NCBI RefSeq assembly: GCF_003589595.1
Contig: NW_020654422.1
Location: forward strand, 3,786,120-3,850,119
Length of the DNA stretch: 64,000 nucleotides
DNA from: Hyposmocoma kahamanoa
Taxonomy: Eukaryota; Arthropoda; Insecta; Lepidoptera; Cosmopterigidae
Direction of reading: 5' to 3'
Shown: piece after piece, positions 19,586-30,775 of the stretch
Layout: each line of letters starts with the position of its first letter
Numbering within the stretch: the first letter of the stretch is position 1
Position numbers and translations under genes: made by a program
The notes under the pieces: model-generated
What the model was told of the DNA's origin: nothing
The model's database searches: none
Seen by the model: only the letters and a program-made list of their open reading frames with translations

Positions 19586-20618
19586 ATGGCTTTAACTCGT
19601 GAAAATTTTCGTAGTATGATTTTCTACGACTTTAAGTGTAATTTAACAAGAGCTTCGCTTGGCTTCAAACTGCTTTTGGCGATGAAGCATTCATCAAGAC
19701 GACTATGCTATATATATAGCTGGTTTGCAGAATTCAAACGCGGTCGTGTGAATCTCAGTGACGAATTTCGTGATGGTCACCCGTCCACTGCTGTGAACAA
19801 CAAAAACATCGATGCTGTGCGCCGTATGATCAAAACATATAGGCATGTGACATACCATGACATTCAGGCATCTTTAGGTGTAGGCATGAGTCAAATACAA
19901 TCAATACTACACAAATATTTGGGTGTGAAAAAGCTGTGCTCTCGGTGGATCCCAGACAATTTGAATGAGGCTCAAAAAACGGATCGCGTTACTTGGTGCA
20001 ATGCCATGCTTACCAGATTCAACGAAGGGACGTCAAATTTGGTGACAGGTAACATAATAACAGGTGACGAAACATGGATTTATAGTTACGATTCCAAAAT
20101 AAAGCAGCAATCGAGCGTATGGGTCTTTTGAGATGAGCCGAAACCAACCAAAGTGGCGCGCGTGCAAAGTGCCTCTAAGCGGATGATTGCTTCTTTTTTT
20201 TTAATAAAACTGGACACGTGGCTACTGTTGCTTTGGAGAATTGTTGTACCGCCGTTGCCGGAAGTTATTGACAAACTTCGTAAAAATAACCGTAAACGTT
20301 GTATCATCTTGCACCACGATAAAGCCAGTTCTCACACGGCCAGACAGACAAATGAATTTTTGAAGGTGAACACCGTTGACCTTATGAGCCATCCCGCGTA
20401 CGGTCCCGACCTGGCACCTTGCGACTTTTATTTTATTTCCAAAAATTAAGAACCAGTTACGCGGTCAACGATTTTCATCACCTGAAGTGGCTGTCGAAGG
20501 GTATGAAAAATATGTGTCAGAGATTGTCACGGAGGAGTGGCATAAATGTTTTCAAAATTTCTTTATTCGTATGAAAAAGTGCATTAACACTAACGGAGAA
20601 TATTTTGAGAAACAATAA
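19586..20618 (+). pseudogene. mariner transposase (DD34D), broken
   Basis: From ATG at 19586 to TAA at 20616-20618 the length is 1033 bp, matching the ~345 codons of a mariner transposase. The N-terminal part has the helix-turn-helix region ('WFAEFKRGRVNLSDEFRDGH' linker, then 'VTYHDIQASLGVGMSQIQSI'). The catalytic domain shows 'TGDETWIYSYD' (first Asp), 'ILHHDKASSHTA' (second Asp) and 'YGPDLAPCDFY' (third Asp). There are 34 residues between the last two, the mariner signature. Breaks: an in-frame TGA at 20129-20131; a shifted KTGHVATVALEN segment around 20200-20250 with local loss; and a shift after 20440, before the final KNQLRGQRFSSPE-to-GEYFEKQ segment. No matching terminal inverted repeats were found by eye. 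All three Asp codons survive but the protein cannot be made. Confidence 0.9.
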
Positions 20619-20968
20619 ATTAATTTCTGATCATTTATAGTATTTTGTCTTATTCGTTCCGGAAACTTATATTGCGCCACACGAAGTATACTTTAAAAAA
20701 AAGTAAATTGACACAAGAACAATCATAGTTTATTTACTTTTGTTTCGTTCGGCTATTGGAAGCTGAATTCAAAGTAAAATGAATTGAAAGAAAATAGGAA
20801 TAGGAACTAGATTAAACGCATCGTAGCTTTGTTTGAAATCTTTGTCAAAAGATGTAGGAGACTACATACGGGTCACCGTATGTTGGTAATTGTTGGATTC
20901 GATCACGTTTTATACGGAATCTCCTTGTTTATAAAAATACCAATATAATTACAAAGTGTGGCTGCTTT

Positions 20969-21135
20969 TAGTAGCAATAGGGCTCCTTGTGAAAGAGTTT
21001 GTCCAGAGAATTACTGCCAACCTACCTATTTCCGTCGCCAAGCAGTAATGTGAGTATTACTGCGTTTCAGTTTTAAAGAGTAAGGGTGCTAGTGAAACTA
21101 TAGGCACATTGGACTTGTCTTTATGTCTCAGGATG
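20969..21135 (+). mobile_element. SINE-A copy, 5' half (split by a MITE)
   Basis: Plus-strand SINE-A from 'tagtagcaatagggctcctt' to 'tatgtctcagg'. The second half resumes near 21408. Confidence 0.8.
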
Positions 21136-21154
21136 GCAGAGGCATTAACAGCGT

Positions 21155-21403
21155 ATTATATTAAAACAAGTACGGTAACTCCATATAAACGTAGCAGCGT
21201 GGCTTGTATGTTGCGCGCCCGCAGCGTGCCCTGCACACATTCGCATAATCTCGCGGTGAATTCGTGTTGCATATCGCTGGTCGTCACACGCGCCTTTCAT
21301 TACTATGCGAATATGTGCGTCCGTATACGACGCGTGGCGGATGTGCATACATACAAACCGTGCTGCTACATTTATATGGAGTTACCATACGTGTCTTATT
21401 ATA
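21155..21403. mobile_element. MITE family B, inserted in SINE-A
   Basis: Terminal inverted repeats: left has 'gtacggtaactccatataaa' then 'cgtagcagcgtgg'; right, in reverse complement, has 'gtatggtaactccatataaa' then 'tgtagcagcacgg'. The ends are rich in 'attataataagac'. A second copy is at 46582-46834. The interior is GC-richer and has no transposase. Open frames here are spurious. Confidence 0.7.
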
Positions 21404-21407
21404 GTAT

Positions 21408-21502
21408 GGTAACAGTGCCCTTCTGATCTTTGCGGTTTAAAACTCTGAGTGATACTGCAACTGTTATGGATGGGAATGTCGCTTATCACCAGCCTCTTGA
21501 CT
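21408..21502 (+). mobile_element. SINE-A copy, 3' half (after the MITE)
   Basis: Resumes with 'aacagtgcccttctgatctt' and runs to 'gcttatcaccagcctcttga'. The extreme 3' end with the A-tail has been lost. Confidence 0.7.
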
Positions 21503-22369
21503 TTTCATTTCTGGCAGGAGTATCGAAACCATCACAATAAAGTAGTGTGTTGAAAGTTTGTAGTACAAGTTAAAATAGTACAGCTGAATAATGTCAAAAT
21601 AAAAAGCTACAAAAAATATTTACGAACTTAATAGAAATGCAATTCAAATGTTGAGATCGGCAATTCGAGTACGTCTAACGTACGATTGAATAATTCAAGA
21701 AGCCTTTTCAACTAAACAAATCTGTAGAAGTGCTGGCATAGCAAAGGCCCCGGTAACTAAAATACGTGACAAAATAAAAGCAAATACTTGGCACCCCTGA
21801 AAGGGATTCCTTCTGCAATGCAATCTAATTTGGGAGACACCATTATTCCTTGCGACCCGTTCTAAGTCACGTTCATTGCTACTCGAACGGGTAAGCCCTC
21901 GCTTATAGCTCGTATTTGAATTCAAAGACATTGTCATTTTATTTAAATTGGAAAAAAATAGTAAAAAATTATATTACCTTTCAGCTTGCTTGCTCGAATT
22001 ACTTCAGGTTTTGATCTTTACCATATTGAATTTGTTTCTTAGATTTATGTTCCTAGGCTGTCGATGACCTTATCAGAGGTCGACAAAGTTATTAAAGATA
22101 AGTTTCTTTTGGCTCAAACACAACACAATTATTATTTTGTATCACCTATAATGTGGAGCAGATCAAAATGTCTTTTGTTATTCCATCAGTGACACCCACC
22201 GAAGAAGAAACAACAATGAAAGTGCCTTAAGCCTCGATTACTATTAGAACCGATATCGCCAAAACTCACACGTTCATAATTTGAAATGTTATAATTAAAA
22301 TCTTGATAGTGATTGGTCGTAGTTTCTAATTTAAAAAGAAATAACTAATTCTCTCTATAGCCTGTCTCC
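21503..22369. other. no gene recognised
   Basis: A minus-strand open frame at 21695-21937 has no recognisable domain. The rest is AT-rich. Confidence 0.35.
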
Positions 22370-24205
22370 ATCCCAAGATTGGAGCTGCAAGCTGTCCTTA
22401 TTGCCTCGCGTTTTGGCGCATATGTGACTGATGCGCAAAGGCGAAAGCCCAATCAAACCCTTTACTGGACGGATTCGTTGACCGTTTTAAAATGGCTCCG
22501 TAGCGATACCTGCGCATTTTAAAGCATTTGTTTCATTTCGTGTGGGAGAGATAGCTGAAACGACCAACATTCAAAATTGGAGGTACGTCCCTACCGCTTT
22601 AAATGTCGCAAACGACGCTACGCAGGACAACTGCAAGTTTTCTATTTCATCACGATGGTTCACTGGCCCACCTTTTCTTTTGTGTCCAGACTGTGACTGG
22701 CCATGTGAACCGGCGTGTAATGTCCCTCCGGTGACCGAAGAATTGAAGCATGATTCGGAATCGGTGAGACTCCTGATGTTGTTGCGGACCACCAGCATTT
22801 TAGTCGGTAGCCACGTCTGCTTCGCGCCACAGCTCGAATACATCATGTCTTAGAGTTTTTTGGTCAATTTTACATCCAAATTCGAAAATTCCTCATGATT
22901 CCCTTCGTGATAATCACGACTTCTTCTCTCTTACCTTAGCGGATCTCAATGTTGCAGAGACTCTTTTGTTTCGAAAGATACAACTAGAATCATTTCACAA
23001 TGAATAGGTTCGCGTTCACTCAGCACGTTCTGTTTCGAAAGATAGTAGACTTAAGAACATTCGCTTTTGCTCGGAGAAGATGGACTCCTTCGGCTTTCTG
23101 GTCGAATCGCTGCTGCTAAGGTCATAGAATCCAATCCAATCGTTCTTGATGACAAACATCGGATCACCAGGCTACACACACTATATATACACTTTTGGCA
23201 CGTTAGATTCGCTCATGGGAACGAGTTGGTAGTTAATGAATTACGCCAGAGGTTCTACATTCTTGGCCTAAGACCAGCCGTCAGAGGAAAGTCTCAGAAA
23301 TGCCAGATCTGTCGCAACTGAAAGGCCAAATCCGTGTCACCACCCATTGGAGATCTACCGGATGCCAGAATGGCACATCACCAGCGTTCTTTCACTCATG
23401 TCGGTTTTGATTAATTTGGTCCATTCACTGTCACCACCTGCAGACGCCAAGCCAAGAGATGAGTAGCGCTTTTTACGTGCATGACTGTAAGGGCGATACG
23501 TCTCGAATCGTAGAAAATTTATCTTCATGCTCTGCCTTAATGGCGATTCGTCGCTTCATTGCCAGAAGAGAATGTCCTGCCCGCATTTTTTCCGACAACC
23601 TTTTTCGCCGGCGCGGCGAGGACGTTGCCGGAGCTCTTCGAATTTTGCACAGATCGTAAAATAGAATGGTGTTTCCGTCTGCACCGTTCATGGGAGGTTG
23701 TTGGGAGCAGTTGGTTCGGTCCGTAAAATCTACCATTGCCGTAACCCTGAAAGAGGTCTCACCCAGAGAAGAGGTTTCAAACATCCTGTTCCTTGAAGCC
23801 GAATGCATGTTTCAACCTAAACCCATGTTTTAGTCGACGTGAATTCAAAGAACGCTATAACTCTATTCACCTTTTTAATTGGAACCTCCAGCAATGAGCT
23901 CCACAGACGCGCCGATTGGAGAAAAGCGGAGAGATTCGCAGATCGCTTTTGGCAACGTTTTGTAAAAGAATATCTGCCGACTCTAACCCCGCAGAAAAAG
24001 GCTGCCTGAAACTTAAAATTTGAAACTTAGTGAGCTTATTTTTATAGCTGACGGGACACTTCCTAAAAACTGTTGGCCGCGAGGACGAGTAGCAGCGGTA
24101 CATCCTGGCAAGGACGGTATAATACGAGTTGTAGATGTCGTCAGAAAAGGGGTCGTGCTGCGCCGGTCTACTCGTAAAGTAGCGCTGCCGGTCGCCGGTC
24201 AATAG
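22370..24205 (+). pseudogene. BEL/Pao retrotransposon pol: RNase H, integrase and C-terminal tail, decayed
   Basis: Reading order: 'IPRLELQAVLIASRF' (RNase H, first acidic residue), 'LYWTDSLTVLKWL' (second), a shift, 'VGEIAETTNIQNWRYVPTA' with 'ANDATQ' and 'WFTGPPFL'. A linker follows with 'DLNVAETLLF', then 'GLLRLSGRI'. The integrase zinc finger covers 'HFWHVRFAHGNELV' to 'CQICRN' (23180-23320). The core has 'HVGFD*FGPF' and 'ALMAIRRFIARRECPARIFS' followed by DN. The tail at 24010-24200 reads 'NCWPRGRVAAVHPGKDGIIR' and 'VLRRSTRKVALPV', the standard BEL/Pao ending. Several stops and shifts are scattered through it. Gag, protease and reverse transcriptase are absent, and no LTR pair was found. 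It is dead. Confidence 0.85.
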
Positions 24206-24715
24206 CAATGGGTGCTTCTCACCGTCGGGGGTCATATTGGTGACCTGCATCGTTATTTTCTTCACCGTTCTTTTGGCCATTAAATTCAAAATTCTTGTTC
24301 TATTTTAATACTTGACTGTACCCTTCAGAAATAAAATAAGTGAGAGAGTGAATTTTGCAGCGACCAGAACCGGGTTTTAATTTTCCTCATCCTCAACAGT
24401 AACAAAAGGATCATTATGATAAACAAAAAACTGAAAATTTATTAAAATTAAATATAAGAGTTAATGATGATGCGAAATACTACCATAGATAATATTACAA
24501 TTACGACTATTATTTTTGCACTCCAAAGTAGCGAAATAAGGCATTTTTCTACGATTTTCGAGGTTTTGCGCGAGATAATTTACACAACAATATAAAAAAG
24601 CGAAAATGGCGGATTGTGCTCAAGTTTGCGGAACTCCGCGAACTGTTGGCACACGTGGCAAGCAAACTGAGCACTTCTACTGTGTTTGTTGTTCTGTGAT
24701 GAGACCTATATTGTT
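24206..24715. other. downstream flank of the BEL/Pao relic
   Basis: No coding feature. The 3' LTR might begin here but no second copy exists in the window to show it. Confidence 0.3.
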
Positions 24716-24910
24716 ATAATAATAATAAATCTTTATTTTCTGTTACAAAGTCATAGGATACATTACAAAAATAACTTATCTAAATATTGAACCATTAAGT
24801 CTGTGTGAGAGATTGGCGTCCATACTAGGAGACCTGTATTGCAGATCACCACCAGCATCTCTACACTCCCGCGAAAGTATTGACTTGGACTAAATTGTTG
24901 GTGAGGTAGC
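24716..24910 (-). repeat. probable LINE 3' UTR with (TTA)n tail
   Basis: On the minus strand the sequence ends 'gtaacagaaaataaagattt' followed by (ATT)n. This is an AATAAA signal close to a short-repeat tail, the common 3' end of several insect LINEs and similar to the tail at 33900-33938. Confidence 0.4.
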
Positions 24911-24942
24911 TTGTGTGTGTGTGTGTGTGTGTGCGCGCGCGA
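24910..24942. repeat. (TG)n(CG)n microsatellite
   Basis: About ten TG steps followed by four CG steps. Confidence 0.9.
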
Positions 24943-24955
24943 TGATTTATTTTTT

Positions 24956-25363
24956 TAACCGACTTCAAAAAAGGAGGAGGTTTTCAATTCGTCGGTATGT
25001 TTTTTTTTGTGTGTATGTTACGCGATAACTTCGGTATTTGTGAATCGATTTTCATGATTCTTTTTTTGTTGGAAAGGGGGTACTTCCATAGTGGTCCCAT
25101 TTTGAAGAACATCATCCATTTTGAAGGGTGGCTGTTCACGCATGAAGATTCATTTTAATAAATAGCGCCTAACTTTAATTTAGGAGCAATTACTTAAGTA
25201 GTTGATTTTGCTATTTCTACAATTCAATACAAATACTTTGAGTAGTGAGAACCCATTTTTATTATCTCCAGTGTCAAGTCCTGTATAGTAGCGAACTAGG
25301 GGATATTTCAATAAAACTTAGCAAATAGACGCAATTCCACGTAGTTTTGAGGTCGGTTTTTTA
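24956..25363 (+). repeat. repeat family E, long copy with terminal inverted repeats
   Basis: Left end 'aaccgacttcaaaaaaggag', right end 'gttttgaggtcggttt'. The inverted match is 'aaccgacYtcaaaa'. Inside are 'gtatgttacgcgataacttc', 'tggaaagggggtac' and 'ccattttgaagggtgg'. It shares a ~110 bp block with the copy at 47791-48200 ('atgaagattcattttaa', 'aggagcaatta') that the shorter copies lack. Confidence 0.7.
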
Positions 25364-25529
25364 AGTACTCTGTACTGATCATTATTTTAAGTATTGCTTT
25401 TATGACTCCATTTTCAATCTAAGATGGTCGGACGAGAACAACATCGCTCTGTTAGTATACCTACATCGTACACTTGGTATAATAAAGCCCCATGTGATCA
25501 TACGTCAAAAGTGCTTTTATTACACAACT

Positions 25530-25820
25530 TTAAAAAAAACCGATCTCAAAACTACATGGAATTACATCTATTTGCCAAGTTTTATTGAAATCGATTAACG
25601 GAAAGTGCACGAAACCGGATTCATCCCCTAGTTTGCCGGCACTCTTAGAGGTGAAATATTTTCTATGAATTTAAATGGAACCAACACTTATGTACCTTAT
25701 TTTAAACAAAAAAAGAATCATCGAAATCGGTTCACAAAATGCCGGACTAATCGCGTAACATACATACAAAAGAAATACAGACGAATTGAGAACCTCCTCC
25801 TTTATTTCAAGTCGGTTAAT
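25530..25820 (-). repeat. repeat family E, shorter copy, inverted partner
   Basis: Minus-strand copy from 'aaaccgatctcaaaactaca' to 'tcaagtcggttaat', facing the plus-strand copy at 24956-25363 across about 165 bp. Confidence 0.7.
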
Positions 25821-26585
25821 AAATATCATAAATTTAATACGAGCTACACGAAAATTATGTATATGTGAAATTTTGTAACTATTATTGTGTATTGAAGCAT
25901 AAAAAGAAAGTATCCACTAATGTCGTTCGTATTTCTGAAAAGTTACCATTTTTAATAATACCACCAGAGGTGCGATGAAACCTTTACGCACGTAAATTGT
26001 GTTAGCACTATCTACGTGGCACACATGTATACATATTTGCCTACGTGTCAGTGTAATAATGTGTTCGCCACCTAAGATTACCTTGTAATCAAAATGAATG
26101 CTTATTTCATCTTGAATAAATGCCCTGTCTAGAGACGCGCCAACACATAATTTAACTGTCATGGTCTTATAGCTCTGAAATTGTAGAAATTCTACGAAAA
26201 GCACAATACGGTTCCATCGAAGCTATGTCGGACTTTGCTTTCAGTCTTTCTATTGTACCTTATGAACTATACAAAACGCTTATTATATTATTTATTGGTA
26301 TGCAGAAAGAGACCGGTTAGTGGCCGCACTTTGTCGCGTTAGAAGTTTCAACTAACCGCTATAATTTTAACAAAAATGCAGAGCGCATTAAATATTACTT
26401 TATACTTTATAGAAGATTCTTAAGCAATAACAACTTTGTTTTAGTTTATTTACTTATTCTATTTAAGATAGATATCTATTTCTACAAATATCTGCAGTCT
26501 CTCATGATGTAAAGGAAAGTTCTAGAAGATGCTTATTCACTCTCCTCTTGACAATAATCAAGTGGTTAGATTCAGTGCTCTGACG
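25821..26585. other. no gene recognised
   Basis: AT-rich; a minus-strand frame at 25917-26204 has no recognisable domain. Confidence 0.35.
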
Positions 26586-28282
26586 AATTAGCTCCCATCT
26601 TGGCACAACTCATTAATTTGTCTTTTGAATATGCAATATTCCCACCATCTTTCAAAAAATCAATAGTGAAACCACTTTTTAAAAAAGATGATAAACAAAA
26701 TTTGCAAAATTATCGACCTATAACTTTGATACCTGTTTCGTCTAAGGTTTGGGAAAACATCTTACACGCGAGGTTGATGTCATTTATTACCAAGTTTCAA
26801 GTGATAAGACCTGAACAACATGGGTTTCAGAAGGGCAAGTTCACTACCTTAGCCCGTTATTCGTTTATTAGAGAGATTTTAACTTGTATGCATTGACTTA
26901 CAATTATATGGACGTCGGGTCCGCGCTAAAAAGTGTCCGCACTTGTAAGGCGCTAAAATCGTATACAGAGCGCGACACTCCGCTTTAGTCTTCATTTGTT
27001 CTACTGACAGCGCGATACTGCGATGACATTACAATTTAAATTTCGAATAGGTTGACTTGGGACATTTTTTTCGTGGTTTTTGTATTAGACCCGTCGTCCA
27101 TTTATTTGTAAGTCAATGCTTGTATGGATAAAAAGATACCTGTCACTTCCATTCTATTTGACATGAGTAGAGCATTTGATTTTGTATGTCACAAAATATT
27201 GCTATCCAAACTGGAACTGTACGGAATACGTGGTAGGGCAAATGATTTAATATTCCTTCATGGGAGAACTCAATGCGTGGAAGTAAACAATGTCAATAAA
27301 CAATTTGAGTACCTACGTTGCTTGCAGATCTAGCTTTAAAATTAATAGTGTCGGGATTCCTCAAGGATCAGTCCGTTCTCTCTTATTTATTCTTACGATT
27401 GCCCATGGTCACACAATATCCATGTACCATGTTTTGTGGACGACCTATCCATTGTAATTTACAAAAGACCGAGACTTGATTTAGAATTAGAAATTAACGA
27501 AACTATCAAACGAATAGTATATTGGTTGGAATGCAACAACCTTCGAGTAAACTTGTCAAAAACCACGTTTCTACAATACCTAAATCACAATGAAAATCCT
27601 ACAAAACTCTCCATAGCACGCAACAATAGTCCTATAGTAGAGTCAACCACATCGAAGTTTCTTGGCATCACGCTCGACACACATTTGATCTGGACAGAAC
27701 CCGTTGAATCAGTTTGTGAAAAAATCAACAAATTATTATAATAAATATAATAAAAAAATAATTATTATATTATTGTGTACGCAATTTACCGGTGAAAAAA
27801 CATTGTGACCAGAAAACTACTTTGATGGCCTACCATGGTTATGTGTGTTCGACTCTGCGGTGTGGAATTGTTGTCTGGGGTAACTCTGTTCACATCAGTC
27901 GAGCTTTTGTCTCACAGAAGAAGTGCGTAAAGGCGATGTGTAGTGCTGGTATGCGAGATAGCTGTAAACCCTTATTTAAAAAACCAAGAATATTGTCCCT
28001 TCCTTCCTTATATATATTCGAGATATGTATTTTTGTCAAAAAACATAGTAATTTATTTTCTTCAAAAAATGTTTCTTTTTTAACCCGTATCGTTTGGCCC
28101 GACATATACACACTACTACATGTTTTCAAAGGAATTGCTATAACATGTGCGTAAAATTATATAATGCATTACCTGACGATATAAAAATGTTACCTACGTC
28201 TAGATTTAAGAAAATACTATTTGAATTGCTTGTGACAAATTGTTTTTATAATGTAAATGAGTTTTTGACATTTAAATTTTAA
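26586..28282 (+). pseudogene. non-LTR retrotransposon reverse transcriptase (jockey/CR1-like), interrupted and frameshifted
   Basis: Copies RNA into DNA at a chromosomal nick when intact. In order: 'LAQLINLSFEYAIFPPSFKK' and 'NYRPITLIPVSSKVWE' (fingers); the MITE at 26891-27118; 'ILFDMSRAFDFVCHKILLSK' (first catalytic Asp) and 'LYGIRG'; a shift; 'GIPQGSV' (palm); another shift; 'FVDDLSIVIYKR' at 27433-27468 (the YXDD box, catalytic Asp pair kept); 'WLECNNLRVNLSKTTFLQY' and 'SKFLGITLDTHLIW'; stops near 27740; thumb segment 'LMAYHGYVCSTLRCGIVVWG'; then 'LYNALPDDIKMLPTSRFKKI' and 'NVNEFLTFKF' to a stop at 28280-28282. The upstream endonuclease and ORF1 are missing. At least four shifts or stops make it non-functional. 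Confidence 0.9.
26891..27118. mobile_element. 228 bp MITE with 31 bp inverted ends and an exact 8 bp target duplication
   Basis: It begins 'cattgacttacaa' and ends with its reverse complement. The inverted match covers 31 positions with three mismatches, including the inner block 'atggacg-cgggtc'. The flanks are 'cttgtatg' at 26883-26890 and again at 27119-27126. An 8 bp duplication is produced by hAT and P-superfamily transposases, and P elements also have 31 bp ends starting CA. The interior has no coding capacity. It splits the reverse transcriptase pseudogene cleanly. Confidence 0.9.
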
Positions 28283-28610
28283 AGCCTGCGACCCTTTACA
28301 TATTTATGGCTTGGACATGCGTTCCTCTTTTTATTAAATCACAATTGTTCTCTAATTATATTATTTAATGAACAAAATTTAATTTTATAATGTAATACGA
28401 AATGATTTTAATTATATAAGTAACATGATTATGTATAATATAGTATAATAGATATGTAAATGCGAACAATGTATAATATTTGCTATTAACATTTGTATGC
28501 CAGTTACTGGCACAACACGCTGAACCATAAGTGTAATCTTAAACATGTAAACTGTTTTTTTTTACCGTGTATGCTTACAAATAAATATATCTCTATCTCT
28601 CTATCTCTAA
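28283..28610 (+). repeat. LINE 3' UTR ending in a (TATCTC)n-like tail
   Basis: AT-rich sequence after the reverse transcriptase stop, closing with AAATAAATAT and a run of tatctc/tctcta repeats at 28584-28607 in the place where a LINE tail is expected. Confidence 0.5.
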
Positions 28611-28787
28611 ATAAATTTGCTATGTGCCGAACATGTCAAAGTGGACAGCGTCCTAGCTGTACGCATAGACGCAAAGGCAAAACCTTTGTGCAAAATTGAT
28701 GGAATAGCTACAGTATAAGGAGGAAATCTGTCGCCGTGCTGGATTGACTGGTAACAAAACGGAGCGAGCATGATTATAAATCGAAAT

Positions 28788-28823
28788 TAGTAGCAGTAGA
28801 GTAGAACTCCTCCCAAAAGAGTT
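28788..28823 (+). mobile_element. SINE-A copy, 5' end (split by element C)
   Basis: Plus-strand SINE-A start 'tagtagcagtagagtag' to 'aaaagagtta', where the palindromic element at 28824 begins. Confidence 0.65.
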
Positions 28824-28990
28824 AGCCCTACGGCTAGCACGACAGGACGCGACTTACGCGAGAGCGACATAAAGCGCGAGATACTGCTATTCTTACATTG
28901 AGATCCCGCGGTTTTTTTCGCTCTCGCGCAAGTCGCGCCTACCCTCTCGTGCTAAGGGCTAGCACGAGAAGGTAGGCGCAGAGAAGTACT
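28824..28990. mobile_element. palindromic GC-rich element C (foldback-like)
   Basis: Left arm 'ctagcacgacaggacgcgac' then 'ttacgcgagagcgac' (28834-28867). The right arm in reverse complement begins at 28954 with 'agcacgagagggtaggcgcg' and continues 'acttgcgcgagagcg'. A third partial copy of the outer end follows at 28959-28980. Sequence matching 28834-28888 recurs in reverse at 57542-57596. No coding capacity. Confidence 0.65.
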
Positions 28991-29002
28991 CTGTAGGGTA
29001 CA

Positions 29003-29275
29003 GAGAAGTACTGCCACCTTGACTATTTCTGCCGCCAAGCATTATGCTTGCATTTTGGTTTTGACGGGTAATGGTGTCGGTGAAGTTACAGGCACATAAG
29101 ACTTATCATCTTATGTCTCAGAGTGACGGTCGCAGTGACAAAGCTCCTCATATCTTTACGATTAAGAGCTCTGTCGCTCAAGTTGCTCCGGCATTGCAAC
29201 TGTTATGGCTAGACGTGTCGCATACGAACAGTTGCAGAACTTATTAGTCCCGTTAATTTTTGGTATCATAAAAAT
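29003..29275 (+). mobile_element. SINE-A copy, remainder (after element C)
   Basis: Plus-strand SINE-A from 'gaagtactgccacctt' to 'tggtatcataaaaa'. The block 'cagagaagtact' occurs twice at the junction (28979-29012). Confidence 0.7.
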
Positions 29276-30492
29276 TCGCACTTTCCTGAAATGCATCGAA
29301 AAGTAGCTTTCGACGTGGATTTTGCCAATGAGTCTCTTAACCCGGCACTAAAGCGAGTACAGAGCATTCGATTGAAACTGGGCAAATTCATCCCAAAAGG
29401 GCCGTTAATAGTACTTCATACACGAGCAAACTTGAGCTCCGTACTAGAACAGAAACAAACAATTTGAATTGTTTAACGTTTAGAACCTTGCTCAAAAGTG
29501 GATAATGTAAAAAAAACTGGATAATGTATCACCTACTTAGTTATTATCTTGCTTGAATAATTTTTTATCTTTAAAAAGATCACTGTCGATACTAATATAT
29601 TCAATAAAAACAATTTACGCTTCTCTTTCGCTTAAAATACATTTCATTTTAAAATTTCAAACAAGAATTGTAGCGAGTAAATGTCAGCTTTTGAGACGCT
29701 TTTGTCACATGATTGAACTTTGTAGAACTATAACTTGCATTCACAAAGTTGCGTGTATAAATGTACGTGTGGAAATATTGTGATGTAGTTTGATGAACGT
29801 TGAAATAGGTGGATGTACATTCATGAGTTTGATAAACAAAATATGTTAACATTTTGAGAGTGGCGATGTAAACTTTGTTACCACTATTATTGTTTTATTA
29901 TTGAATTCAATATAAATTATTGTATACCTCGGGCATAATATGTGCTGCGATTTTCACCTAAAAGAAGTTTCTACAAAATTTCGAAATCAAATAAAATATG
30001 TCACGTCGAACATCGCGCCATTAAAAATTTAGGATTCCAGCAACAGTCCCAAGTAGTCAGTAGCACGTACGCATAAAATTATAGACAAAACATGAAATAC
30101 CAAATTTGAAACGACCTATATCCGGAACTATGTGTTAGGACCGAATCGGTACGTCTTGGGGACAAGGTAGGTACACCTTATAAAATTCAATAGACTAGTG
30201 TGGTAGGACAATAACAATGTAAACAAACATGACGTGGAATTAAAAAGATTTTTATCCAAATCTTTTAGACGTATGAAAATTACTTGTTTGACTTCAACTC
30301 ATCACAAATTCACAAAGCGCTAAAGTAAGGTCGGTTAGGCAGTCGTACGAGTAATTTGCCTCCCGCAATTATAACAATCACTTCTGGGAACTGCTGGTTT
30401 GTTAGGAATTACAAATATTTCCTCTTATCTACAGGTATGAGAAATGGATGGATGTCTCATCTCTAAAATGTCTAATTTTTAAAAGTTCTAAC
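29276..30492. other. no gene recognised
   Basis: AT-rich with short frames on both strands; nothing assignable. A stretch at 29300-29400 weakly resembles 1140-1190 ('gagtctc' and 'caatcgaat' blocks) and may be an old shared repeat. Confidence 0.35.
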
Positions 30493-30775
30493 TTTTTTCT
30501 ATAATATCGAATAATCGCACGAACAAGTCGTGCTCCTAGTGTTAAACAAAACCCCTGTCCACAGCACTTGCAGTGCCACTCAGATGACACTGCTACTGCG
30601 CCTATCACCCTGAGCCATAAATTGACAAGTTTCATGTGCCTGTGATTTCGCCAGCACGCTTACCCTTCAAAACCGCAACGCAGTAATGCTCCCATTACTG
30701 TTTGACGGCATAAATAGGTAAGGTGGTATGTTCCAGAACGAATTCTTATAAAAGGAGCTCTAGTACTACTGAAAT
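30493..30775 (-). mobile_element. SINE-A copy, nearly complete
   Basis: Minus-strand copy with an internal deletion of about 25 bp in the 'gatctttgcgatttaaagct' region, and the family 5' end at 30757-30773. Confidence 0.8.
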
